From NCBI RefSeq assembly GCF_006439335.1, contig NZ_SAWY01000038.1:62001-126000 (forward strand): a DNA stretch of 64,000 nt, written 5' to 3'. The stretch comes from Litorilituus lipolyticus. Its GTDB lineage: Bacteria > Pseudomonadota > Gammaproteobacteria > Enterobacterales > Alteromonadaceae. The notes beneath the pieces were generated by a model. That model worked only from the letters and a program-made list of their open reading frames with translations. It made no database searches and was not told where the DNA came from. Of the stretch, positions 48,490 through 58,225 are shown in pieces (the first letter of the stretch is position 1; every line of letters begins with the position of its first letter). The position numbers and the translations under genes were made by a program.

Positions 48490-50442
48490 TTAATTTAACC
48501 TTAATCCTGAGAAGCGATTAACTTTCTTACGCACACCTGCTTGCCAAGTCTTAAGATCGCTTGAAATGGTCAACTGTTTTTTCGCCCGAGTTATAGCCGT
48601 ATACAGCAACTCTCTTGATAAAAGTTTATTCGCATCACCTAAAGGGTTATGCGTTGGTAATACCATAGCAACATGCTCAAACTCACTTCCCTGTGTTTTA
48701 TGAATAGTCATAGCATAAACACTGTCATAATGTGGCAACCTAGTTGGAATAAACTTTCTAAACTGTAAACCTTGACCAGTACTGAACTGAGTATCTTCAA
48801 AATAGACAAGTAATTTGCCATTTTCTGATCGCCAAACTAGACCGATATCACCATTATAGAGACCTAATTGATAATTATTTTCGGTGATCATAATTGGCTG
48901 GCCATGATAAAGCGGTAGATTATCCGTTGGCAAAAAGCGTTTATCAAAATCATTGGGTAAATATTGTTTATCTAAAGAGGACTTTACATAATAAGTAATC
49001 AAATTATTTAATGCTTCAACGCCAATTTCACCTGATTTAGTCGCACAAAGTACTCTAAATTTTGATAACAATTCAAAACCTTGTTCAATATTCGTAGTTT
49101 GAGCAAGAGGAAGATAATACTTATTAACTAAAGGTATAAGCCAATCAATTAACGATGCATCAACATAGTTAAGTTCTCTATGATTTTCCTGGGTTAATAA
49201 TTTCCAGCTATCCCCTTCATTACCATTAATAACCGCATTTGCAAGTAGGCCAATTCCACCAGTTCCATCAAAGCGTCTACTTTTCTTTAAAAAGCTCAAA
49301 TAGTCTAACGGTTGGCAATGTTGCGATGATGTATCAGAAGATAAATCGCATGCTAGATAGGCCGTAGCTCTAGTTAAATAATCAATATTTTCTCTGCTAT
49401 ATGTTAATGAAGCTTTAGGAGCTATATCGGCGAGAACACTCCCTGTTGACACGGAAGGCAGCTGATCAGCATCTCCTAGTAATACCACACTACACTCAGG
49501 CTTAAGCGCCTTTAATAGTCTTAACATTAAAGGTAAATCAACCATTGAAACTTCATCAACCAATACTAAATCGTAAGGTAATAAGTTGTGCTCATTGTGC
49601 TTAAAATGTGGTTGGTTATGAATAACACCTAGCAATCTGTGGATAGTTTGAGCGCTTGTCGGTATTTGCTGTAAAATGTCACTATCGATATCACTTTGAA
49701 AACCTGTGATCGCATTAGCGATAGATTCACTTAGGCGTTGAGCAGCTTTCCCTGTTGGTGCTACCAGAGCAATATTAAAAGGCTTTTCAGTTAATGTTGA
49801 TGAATCATTGTTTTCTTCAAGCATAATTTTTGCGGCAAGTAGCTTAGTTACCGTATATGTTTTCCCCGTACCAGGACCACCAGCAATTACAGCAAACTGC
49901 TTATTTAATGCATTTGCAACGGCGACAAATTGCCAATCAACCTCTTTATCTAACAGTCCTTTAAAGTGTTCTGGGAATAAATGACTTAAAATTGTGTTTG
50001 TCAAAGCAATATCTATCTCAGATTTGAGCGCTAATTTATCACGAATGATGATAGAGAGATCTTGTTCAAACTTAAAATAACGTCTCAAATAGAGGTTACC
50101 TTTCCAATAGACAACCGGCTTTAAACTTTGCGAATCAAGCTTCAACTGAGAAACGAACTGGGTTAACGAAGTTAAATCAGGGAAGTTATAGCCAGATGTC
50201 ACCTCATTGCCATCATCATCAGATTGGTAGCCTAGCTTTGTTGTAGCAATTTCATATAGAGGAAGACAAGTATGCCCTGCTCTTAAGCTTATGTTTAATG
50301 CTAAAAACAAGTGAAAACACAAATCAACATCTTGTTCTATAGATAAAGTATCTATCAGTTCTTTGGCAAAAAAATAATCAATGGGTAGAAGCTCAGCAAT
50401 ATGGGCTTTCGCCTCTAAAAAAGTAGAGTAAATTAACTTCAT
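48490..50442 (-). CDS. recD: Exodeoxyribonuclease V alpha subunit
   Basis: A 650-residue 5'-3' helicase of superfamily 1, the fast motor of RecBCD at double-strand ends. An N-terminal region of about 160 residues is followed by Walker A IAGGPGTGKTYTVT, Walker B DLVLVDEVSMVD, and the C-terminal motifs including YAMTIHKTQGSEF and LLYTAITRAKKQL. The start overlaps the recB stop by one base (TAATG). Length is similar to E. coli RecD (608). Confidence 0.96.
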   Translation of the reverse strand: MKLIYSTFLEAKAHIAELLPIDYFFAKELIDTLSIEQDVDLCFHLFLALNISLRAGHTCLPLYEIATTKLGYQSDDDGNEVTSGYNFPDLTSLTQFVSQLKLDSQSLKPVVYWKGNLYLRRYFKFEQDLSIIIRDKLALKSEIDIALTNTILSHLFPEHFKGLLDKEVDWQFVAVANALNKQFAVIAGGPGTGKTYTVTKLLAAKIMLEENNDSSTLTEKPFNIALVAPTGKAAQRLSESIANAITGFQSDIDSDILQQIPTSAQTIHRLLGVIHNQPHFKHNEHNLLPYDLVLVDEVSMVDLPLMLRLLKALKPECSVVLLGDADQLPSVSTGSVLADIAPKASLTYSRENIDYLTRATAYLACDLSSDTSSQHCQPLDYLSFLKKSRRFDGTGGIGLLANAVINGNEGDSWKLLTQENHRELNYVDASLIDWLIPLVNKYYLPLAQTTNIEQGFELLSKFRVLCATKSGEIGVEALNNLITYYVKSSLDKQYLPNDFDKRFLPTDNLPLYHGQPIMITENNYQLGLYNGDIGLVWRSENGKLLVYFEDTQFSTGQGLQFRKFIPTRLPHYDSVYAMTIHKTQGSEFEHVAMVLPTHNPLGDANKLLSRELLYTAITRAKKQLTISSDLKTWQAGVRKKVNRFSGLRLN

Positions 50443-53400
50443 TAAAGTAATACCTCGCCAATTGCGCTATCTGCTTTGTTAAGCATTGGAGTATTTCCTT
50501 TAAAGAAATCATCTAAACGGCTTATTTCTGATTCAGTTATCTTTCTAAAATACACTCCTTTACCTGCAGATGCTTTATCATTTGTCATCCCCCTTAAGTA
50601 AAGGTAATAAATACCACCAAAATCTCTGTTAAACTCATAGTCTGCAATTTTGTCTTTAAGGTATCGGTGTAATGCTAGTGAATAGATTAAATACTGCAAA
50701 TCATAGTGATTAGATTCGATATTCTCCAATAGGGCATTATGGTGATAATCATTAAAATCATTACCTAAATGACTGGATTTATAATCACAAACAAAATATT
50801 GACCATTATGCTGAAAAATTAAATCGATAAAACCATGCATCATTCCCGTTAGTTTTTTGTATTCAGGTAATCTTACTGGAGGTACATAACGTTCAAAGAC
50901 TTCTCCTTTAATATTCATTGCCGCTTTTCTATGCTCAGTAAGGACATGACTTAATATATTCACATCCCCCCCCTGCATTGGAAAATAAAACTCACTTTCA
51001 CGTAAAGTATTACCTAAAGATAATGACGCCAGCTTTAACGTATCATTACTAGTATCTGTTATTGACATTGCCTGCTTTGAAAACGGACAGTGAATAATTT
51101 CTTCTAACCATTCAATAAAATCAGCTTGATGATAGCCTTGGGGTAGTTCACCGTATTTTACCAGTGGCCAATGAATAACTTCTGTCCACTTGGGCGTAGA
51201 AAAATCACATTTCTCAAAAATATCATGCAATAAATTACCGCTGTGAGCCCCTTTGGCTAACATAAAGCGTAACAAGTGCTCTGACTCAACCTTAGTTAAC
51301 CTTCGATTCGCCAAGGTATCATTATCTCTATCGGGTAATGAAATGCCGACATGGCGCATATTACGACTAAGTGCAGAAAATGAACTTAACCACCAATCGC
51401 GTTCAATATCACCGTTAAACTCTTGCGCAGCTAATTGAATTTCTTGCGAATTTGTATTTAATAGTAGTGACTCTTGATAGCTAGCTTTTTCATTTTGATA
51501 ATCATCAAAATATACATCTCTAATCGCTATGTTATCGGGTTCTGTTGCTTTCACTGCTTGCAAACTTGTTTGAATATCTTGCTCTTCTTGCCATTTTAAA
51601 GTTTGTCCAAGTGGTGATAAGTGATACTTATCAAAACAACAGGATAAAATATAACAGCGATGCTCTGCCCTTGTGATGGCAACATATAGTAATCGAATAG
51701 CTTCAGCATAAGCTTCTTCACTCATAGCCATTTTAGCTTGTTGGCTACCGTCAAGGCTTACCACTAATTGACCTTGAGCATTGTGATACTCAATATAATT
51801 AACCGTTTTAGTGCCAAATTTTAAAGGATCTTTATGGCGTGTTGCGAACGGAATAAACACAACGGGATACTCTAGCCCTTTCGAACCATGCTGGGTAATA
51901 ATCCTGATTAAATCACCATCACTTTCTAATCTTAATTCAGCTTCAATATCTGGATTGTCCATGGTGATTTGTAACTCAAACCAATGTAGAAGTTCATGAG
52001 GCTGATTATGGCGTTGACTTGCCGCTTGTAGTAATTCAAATAAATGAATTAAATTAGTAAGACTTCTATCTTTTTCATCACTGGCTATATCAAAATATTG
52101 ATGCATTAACTTAATGGCCATCGCGATAAAACCATATTTTGCCCATTGGGCTCTTAAAGCGATAAAATCATATTTTATATTTTGGTATTGTTCATCGTTA
52201 TGCTGTAGTTCATAAAGTTTACTAGCGTTAATACCTAATAAACCACAACAAAGTCCAGCGACAAAACTGTATTCATTTTCACAATCTGCAATTGCAGTGA
52301 GTAAACTCAACAACTGTTTCGCTTGTTTACTGTGAAATAAATTAGCTCGCTCTGAAAGAAAAACACTGTCTAGATTCGCCAGAGATAATGCCAGCTTAAT
52401 ATCTCGAGCTTCACTACCATCTCTTACTAAAATAGCAATATCTTTAGGATTAACCGTGTGTTGTGCAAGTAAGCTTTGGACTTCTTCAGCGCACCAATGT
52501 GCCATGTTTAATCGTGCATCTTGTTTTACTTTATCACTTGGATCATCTTGATGAGTAAAATGAATAAACTGTAAGGCTTTACTTTTCTCACAGGCTAAAT
52601 CTTTATTTGTAGAAGGTTTTTGCGACTGTTTGCCAGCAAGAACTGGCACGTAATCTATTCCAAAGCCAAAGACACTCTGTGCATTTTCGGTTTTATTACT
52701 AGCACTAGTAAACACTTGATTATAAGCAGACACCATTTCAGGTGTAGAGCGCCAATTTGTATCCATTAACCAATGATAATCACACCCCGCTCTTGCACTT
52801 AAATAGGCAAAGATATCACCACCACGAAAGCCATATATCGCTTGTTTAGGATCACCTATGAGGAAGATGCCACTTGTATCATGTTGACTACTTTTACCAT
52901 AATAAATAGCTTGCAAAATAGAAAACTGGTTAGGATCGGTATCTTGAAATTCATCTATCAGCGCAACGGGGTATTGCTGTAATAGTGTTTGAGCTAGTTC
53001 AGCAGCTGAAGAAGTTTTTGCCGTTAAACAATGCGCTAAAGTATTAATTAAGTCGTCAAAACCTAAAACATTTAGCTGCTGCTTTCTCTTTGCGCATTGA
53101 AGACGTATTTGGTAAATACCCTCCCTAACAACGTTATATGCTTTTGCTTTAGTGATAGTACTCGTTAAATTCTTCAACTTATTTTTAACGTTATTAACAA
53201 CTTCAAAAGCATTCTTAATGGCTTCTTTTTCTTTAGAGCGCCCAAAACGTCTGCCATCAATAAAGGCATCAGGGAACTGAGCTAAACCTATAAATTCATC
53301 CTTACCAATATTTTTTTCACTAACTTCATCTAACCATAAAACAAGCTGAGCTAACTCTTCTCTTCTCACTTGTTGGTCTTTTCCCTTTTTAACAAGTATT

Positions 53401-54086
53401 AACTGGTTTTCTAACAAAGTTGAGTTTGTTTGCAAACTTATACGGGCTTCACAAACTAACTGCTGGAACTGCTTTTCAATATCCTCAACAGGCACAAGAG
53501 TAAGTTCACGGTTATGTGAAATGGCTTTACTAAAACTGGTGAGAAAGCTTGTCGGTGTTGCCCAAAACTCTGCCAATAAAGTAAAAGCATGCTCATTTTG
53601 ATTAGCCAACTGGCGATACCAATCTTGCGTTGCTTGTAATGTTATATCGTTAGTATTGGTAGATAACGTGGCATCAAAAGTTAAACCACTGGAAAATGCA
53701 TGTTGATTGAGTACTTTTTGACAAAAGCCATGGATAGTATGAATTGCCGCATCATCAAGCAACAATAAAGCCCTTTTTAACAGAAATTGCGCTTTTTCAT
53801 AACTCACCTTTTCACTTATCTGACGAAAGTATTCATCTGTTGCTATGAGTTCATGCCATTGTGTTAATGCTTGACGAATAAAAACATCAATGCGACCTCT
53901 TAGTTCTTGAGTCGCGTCTTTAGTAAATGTCATCAATAATATTTGTTCAACGGATAACTCTTGCTCTAACAAGAGCCTTAAGTAAATACGCGTAATATTA
54001 TATGTTTTACCCGTACCAGCACTGGCTTCAATCAAATGTTTACCTGACAATGGGATGGTTTGAGCACATAAATTTTGCATATTCAT
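50442..54086 (-). CDS. recB: Exodeoxyribonuclease V beta subunit
   Basis: A 1214-residue 3'-5' helicase and nuclease. Walker A is IEASAGTGKTYNITR near residue 19; Walker B is ALIDEFQDTDPNQF; GLEYPVVFIP and RLLYVAITRAEHRCY are later helicase motifs. The nuclease active site is kept: GMMHGFIDLIF with its Asp and YFVCDYKSSHLG with the Asp-Tyr-Lys core. The start shares its A with the recC stop. The protease gene ptrA, which separates recC and recB in E. coli, is absent. Confidence 0.97.
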   Translation of the reverse strand: MNMQNLCAQTIPLSGKHLIEASAGTGKTYNITRIYLRLLLEQELSVEQILLMTFTKDATQELRGRIDVFIRQALTQWHELIATDEYFRQISEKVSYEKAQFLLKRALLLLDDAAIHTIHGFCQKVLNQHAFSSGLTFDATLSTNTNDITLQATQDWYRQLANQNEHAFTLLAEFWATPTSFLTSFSKAISHNRELTLVPVEDIEKQFQQLVCEARISLQTNSTLLENQLILVKKGKDQQVRREELAQLVLWLDEVSEKNIGKDEFIGLAQFPDAFIDGRRFGRSKEKEAIKNAFEVVNNVKNKLKNLTSTITKAKAYNVVREGIYQIRLQCAKRKQQLNVLGFDDLINTLAHCLTAKTSSAAELAQTLLQQYPVALIDEFQDTDPNQFSILQAIYYGKSSQHDTSGIFLIGDPKQAIYGFRGGDIFAYLSARAGCDYHWLMDTNWRSTPEMVSAYNQVFTSASNKTENAQSVFGFGIDYVPVLAGKQSQKPSTNKDLACEKSKALQFIHFTHQDDPSDKVKQDARLNMAHWCAEEVQSLLAQHTVNPKDIAILVRDGSEARDIKLALSLANLDSVFLSERANLFHSKQAKQLLSLLTAIADCENEYSFVAGLCCGLLGINASKLYELQHNDEQYQNIKYDFIALRAQWAKYGFIAMAIKLMHQYFDIASDEKDRSLTNLIHLFELLQAASQRHNQPHELLHWFELQITMDNPDIEAELRLESDGDLIRIITQHGSKGLEYPVVFIPFATRHKDPLKFGTKTVNYIEYHNAQGQLVVSLDGSQQAKMAMSEEAYAEAIRLLYVAITRAEHRCYILSCCFDKYHLSPLGQTLKWQEEQDIQTSLQAVKATEPDNIAIRDVYFDDYQNEKASYQESLLLNTNSQEIQLAAQEFNGDIERDWWLSSFSALSRNMRHVGISLPDRDNDTLANRRLTKVESEHLLRFMLAKGAHSGNLLHDIFEKCDFSTPKWTEVIHWPLVKYGELPQGYHQADFIEWLEEIIHCPFSKQAMSITDTSNDTLKLASLSLGNTLRESEFYFPMQGGDVNILSHVLTEHRKAAMNIKGEVFERYVPPVRLPEYKKLTGMMHGFIDLIFQHNGQYFVCDYKSSHLGNDFNDYHHNALLENIESNHYDLQYLIYSLALHRYLKDKIADYEFNRDFGGIYYLYLRGMTNDKASAGKGVYFRKITESEISRLDDFFKGNTPMLNKADSAIGEVLL

Positions 54087-57000
54087 TAATGCTCTCCTGT
54101 CAAAGTTGGCACTTCGATATTGTGTATAACTTTCACGACTTGCTTATACATAGCTTGATAAACTAAACATAAATCTTCTTCAAACAAGTTAATATCTGGG
54201 CATGTTGGCCAGAAGTACTCAAGGTATGGGTCTTCACCTAACCCTCTTGCTGATTGATTTCCTTGCCATGTTTTAGCGAATTTTTCCTGTGATATTTCTT
54301 CAAATTTCCCACGTTTTTGCGTAAACATAACGTGGGCTAAATCGCTATTGAGTAATAGTGCTTGTTGTTTCCCTTTAAAAAAGATCTTCAGCATGAGCGC
54401 AAGTTGTATTGCGGGTTGTTCAAGTTGTGCAAAGGTAAATTGTTCAACTTTTTGAGATTTAGTATTAAAGTAAAAACCTGTCGATTTTTCAACGCCAAGT
54501 AGCGCTTGTACCACCTCTGAGTTACTCGCTAAGCTTTTAGCTAAATGAGTTTCTTGCCAAACTTGTATCAATAATTGTTGTAAATAAAGGCTCAATAAAT
54601 CTTTAGACTTTGCCGTAGAGTACCTGTACATAATGTGCTCATTGCCATGTACATTTAATTGACTCATTAAAGTTATATTTTGTAACTTTCCATCAAGGTT
54701 TATATCAACCTGACAATCCAGCTTATTAATACAGGTTATGCCCTTTTGCTCGAGTACTTTTGCAAATGATTGACTTTCGTTTTGCCATTGATGCAAGGTT
54801 TGCTTTGTTTGAGGTAAGTCGGGAAATTTACCAGATAATAAAGCCTGATGAACAAGATCATCACTGGTTATATCGCGGTTATTTTGCAGCTCACTTTTTA
54901 CCAGTGCTTGTTTTAATAAATAACTTTCTAAGTAATCACTGGTAAAAGGCTCAACATCGTCGAGAGCAGCATTGTTAGTGTGGAAAAATAGTTTTAATTG
55001 AGACTGTGCAAAATACTTAGCAGGATGTTGATAGAAACGTATAAGTTCATCAATACTTAGTGAAGTAATGTCATTAACTGAATAATTTTCTGGTATCACT
55101 GCTAAATCAGCGCCTTGATTTTCCACTTCATTAGATAATGCTAAAGATAACCAGTGCCTATCAAAACTTGCTCTATTACCCATATAATTACTTTGACTAA
55201 AAGCTTGCATGGGTAACTGGAAAAGCTTGTTATTTAACGATTCCCCCTCATCTGAGCTATTCGTTGACTCATCAGTTGAAAAATGCCAGCCATAAGCTGA
55301 TGTTAGATACTCCATTAGTTCTTTTAATACTAAAGATGGCTGTTTTTCTATATTCGTTTTTATACTGCGTCCTTGATAACTTAAGTAAAGCGCTTGTCTA
55401 GCAGAAATAATTGCTTCTAAAAACAAATAGCGATCGTCAGCTTTTCGTGATCTATCACCCATTCTTGCTGTTGATGATGAGAGTAAATCAAAACCTAATG
55501 GTTGGCGTTGTCTTGGGTATTCTCCGTCATTTAGTCCAAGTACAGCAATCACTTTAAATGGAATACTACGCATCGGCAGCATTGAGCAAAAAGTTACCTG
55601 ACCAACCATAAACTGTTGACTTGCATCTCCTTGATTAAAGTGATTTGTTAAAAATTCAACCACAATATTTAACGGTAATAACTCCGTTAATTGTGCTTTT
55701 TCACAATGTTCAACTAAAGATACAATCGCTTGTGTAATAACGTTGAAGCTTACGTCGTGAGTTTTGCTGTTTTCTTGATTAAATAAAATTTCTATTTGCT
55801 CTAGTAAAAATTGATGCCACTGAGCGGGCGTACGTTCTTTCAATAGCTGCTGACTTAACGACTGTAATTGCTCAATAAATAGCATCAGTTGTCCAAGTAG
55901 AATCGCATCATCGCCTTCAACAATGCCTAACAATAGTTGCTCTTGATAAACAGTATCATTATCAGAAAAGGCAAAACCCTTAATCAATCGTGAAAGCCCT
56001 TGTTGCCAGGTAAAACTATTGTTTGCTTCTTCACCTAGATATTGTTGTTTATGTTCTTGGTTAATTCCCCAATGTATACAAGCCGAGTCTAACCACAAAG
56101 CAATTTTATCGAGTGATTCAAGGGGGATATTTACCGCATTGGCGATAGCGGGTAAGCGTAATAACGAGACAATTTGCGAAACCTGAAAGCGACTATCGGG
56201 TAGCGCAAGCAACTCTACAAATGTAGCTACAATAGGATCACTATGCAATGCGCTTCTATCAGCAATAGAACAAGGCAATGGCGGGCGTTTACTGTCTACA
56301 TCTTGCCAGCCATGGGTAAATACGGCATTAACAAAAGGTGCGTATTGCTCTATTTGAGGACACATAACTAATATGTCCTTTGGCGTCAGAGATTCATCTT
56401 CATTAAATAAACTCAATAAATAGTCATGAAGCCCTTGTACTTCTCTTAGCACACTATGACTACTTGTTACCACAATAGAATTATCTTGGTTAATCTCATC
56501 TATGCATAAGCGTTGTGGATTTTCGCGTGAATCACTAAAGCTTAAAATATCTTGCTGTATACGCTGTAGAGCAGGTTTGCCAATATGAGTTTCATCTTCA
56601 CTAAGTAACTCAAAAGCATCAACATTTACTGTGCTATATTCTTGCAACATAGCAATAAACTCACGCCCTTGTTGGCCCAAGTTCGCTAATAATGGATTAC
56701 CGACAAATTGTTCAACTTGCTCAACACCTTCTGTCCACAGGCGTAATTGACGAAATGCTTCTTTTTCACTTTTTATATCTCCCCAATAATCAAAACAGGG
56801 ATTTAAATGATAAAAATGAACATCTATATGTTGGCTTAACGCATTAATAAATGACAACCACATTGGTGCCATGGTATTTATGCCAAAGAAACTTAATCTT
56901 TTAGGTAATGCCGGTAAATTTTGCTTTATATTTTCAATGGCATTTTCAAGTAGAGCAACGGGGTTGTAAGGCAGTTGTTGTATCAATGTTTGCCAAATTC

Positions 57001-57535
57001 TAGCCTGCCATTTATAGTCTTTCGCATCAACATCATCTATTGCTTTTCCTTTTTCCCACGCATCAAGCCAATCGGGTCTAAAAATTAGATACTGCTCAAA
57101 CAAATCGGCTAATTGTCTGGCCAACTGATAACGTTTAAAGTTATCAGCAAGCTTTTCATTCTTTGCTGTAAGTTCATTGCGCCAATAATGAGTTGCAACA
57201 CTCATTTCTTCATCATCAATAATACTTTGCAAAGCCAAAATATCATAAATACGCCAGGTTAAAACTTCTCGAGAATAAGGTGACTGCTCTGGTACCACAT
57301 CATCGTTAGCTATCGTTCTTATTAGCTTCCATAAAAACTGCGCCGGTAACGCGTAACGCATATTCATACTAATTTCGCGCTCGTTAGCTAAAGCAAGGTT
57401 TAGCCAATGTTGCATACCTGGATTTTGAACAACAACCACTTCTTGTTCAAACACACCTAAAGGAGAAACTTGGGAAACTTTGTTAAAAAGGGCTAACAAA
57501 TGCTCCATTTTGTTGGCTGGATAGAGATAAATCAA
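54086..57535 (-). CDS. recC: Exodeoxyribonuclease V gamma subunit
   Basis: An 1149-residue subunit that recognises Chi and splits the DNA strands in RecBCD. Its N-terminus MIYLYPANKMEHLLALF aligns with that of E. coli RecC, which supports the TTG start used here (CAGGG lies just upstream). Recognisable blocks are VVVQNPGMQHWL near 35, DILVMCPQIEQYAPFVNAVF, and VLGLNDGEYPRQRQPLGFDL. The helicase motifs are degenerate, as expected for RecC. It heads the recC-recB-recD operon. Confidence 0.95.
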   Translation of the reverse strand: MIYLYPANKMEHLLALFNKVSQVSPLGVFEQEVVVVQNPGMQHWLNLALANEREISMNMRYALPAQFLWKLIRTIANDDVVPEQSPYSREVLTWRIYDILALQSIIDDEEMSVATHYWRNELTAKNEKLADNFKRYQLARQLADLFEQYLIFRPDWLDAWEKGKAIDDVDAKDYKWQARIWQTLIQQLPYNPVALLENAIENIKQNLPALPKRLSFFGINTMAPMWLSFINALSQHIDVHFYHLNPCFDYWGDIKSEKEAFRQLRLWTEGVEQVEQFVGNPLLANLGQQGREFIAMLQEYSTVNVDAFELLSEDETHIGKPALQRIQQDILSFSDSRENPQRLCIDEINQDNSIVVTSSHSVLREVQGLHDYLLSLFNEDESLTPKDILVMCPQIEQYAPFVNAVFTHGWQDVDSKRPPLPCSIADRSALHSDPIVATFVELLALPDSRFQVSQIVSLLRLPAIANAVNIPLESLDKIALWLDSACIHWGINQEHKQQYLGEEANNSFTWQQGLSRLIKGFAFSDNDTVYQEQLLLGIVEGDDAILLGQLMLFIEQLQSLSQQLLKERTPAQWHQFLLEQIEILFNQENSKTHDVSFNVITQAIVSLVEHCEKAQLTELLPLNIVVEFLTNHFNQGDASQQFMVGQVTFCSMLPMRSIPFKVIAVLGLNDGEYPRQRQPLGFDLLSSSTARMGDRSRKADDRYLFLEAIISARQALYLSYQGRSIKTNIEKQPSLVLKELMEYLTSAYGWHFSTDESTNSSDEGESLNNKLFQLPMQAFSQSNYMGNRASFDRHWLSLALSNEVENQGADLAVIPENYSVNDITSLSIDELIRFYQHPAKYFAQSQLKLFFHTNNAALDDVEPFTSDYLESYLLKQALVKSELQNNRDITSDDLVHQALLSGKFPDLPQTKQTLHQWQNESQSFAKVLEQKGITCINKLDCQVDINLDGKLQNITLMSQLNVHGNEHIMYRYSTAKSKDLLSLYLQQLLIQVWQETHLAKSLASNSEVVQALLGVEKSTGFYFNTKSQKVEQFTFAQLEQPAIQLALMLKIFFKGKQQALLLNSDLAHVMFTQKRGKFEEISQEKFAKTWQGNQSARGLGEDPYLEYFWPTCPDINLFEEDLCLVYQAMYKQVVKVIHNIEVPTLTGEH

Positions 57536-57650
57536 AGAAAGCCCTGCGATGAGTTAAACATAAATTAATAACTTAAATTTAACCACACGCAGCTTATGAA
57601 CTCTAGTAAAATGCGCTTAAAATTTTGACAAGATTACAAGCGCTTACAAG

Positions 57651-58037
57651 TTAATCAATAAAATCGAGGTTCTTCTGGAAGAAGTCACCTAAAATGGGCA
57701 ACTTGTAGATATTTCCTATAAGGGCTTGATAGACACAAAATATCCAAATGAGACAAAGCATGATACTGACAAACCAACCAATTAATGGGATCAAAGTTAA
57801 TAGTGCTGCTGTAATAATTAAGCCTAAGCTTTGTCTTAAATGAAACCGGGAAAATTCAGACTTTTGCTGTCCGTATAAAAACATTGCTAAAATCCAACCA
57901 AACAATGTTAAATAACTTAATACCGATATTAACTTACTCATGTCAGAAAGCTTAATAGATTTGTCGCTATTACAGGCACTTGATAAATGGTGATTTATAA
58001 GTGTATTTTGTTGTTTTTCCATTGCTTTATAACGCAT
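57651..58037 (-). CDS. DUF4870/Tic20-like membrane protein
   Basis: A 128-residue protein with an N-terminal cytosolic stretch of about 35 residues and three membrane helices (about 35-50, 66-84 and 86-105). The pattern FHLRQSLGLIITAALLTLIPLIGWF (in part) is characteristic of the Tic20/DUF4870 type. Function unknown in bacteria. GGAG lies nine bases before the ATG used, which favours it over the internal ATG at 58022. It sits between recC and tgpA but with its own spacing on either side. Confidence 0.82.
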   Translation of the reverse strand: MRYKAMEKQQNTLINHHLSSACNSDKSIKLSDMSKLISVLSYLTLFGWILAMFLYGQQKSEFSRFHLRQSLGLIITAALLTLIPLIGWFVSIMLCLIWIFCVYQALIGNIYKLPILGDFFQKNLDFID

Positions 58038-58225
58038 TCATTGATTCTCCATCATCGTCTGCTATAAAAAGGAAGTACGAGCATAGATGTATCACTGCCC
58101 TGTTATTAACTTAGGTAAAATATACCGTTACTACAAGGGCAGAATATTTACATTGCCATAAAATACATCTTAATTATTTCAATTATATGAAGAAAACTTA
58201 TAAAGAATATTTTGCTTAGAAATCA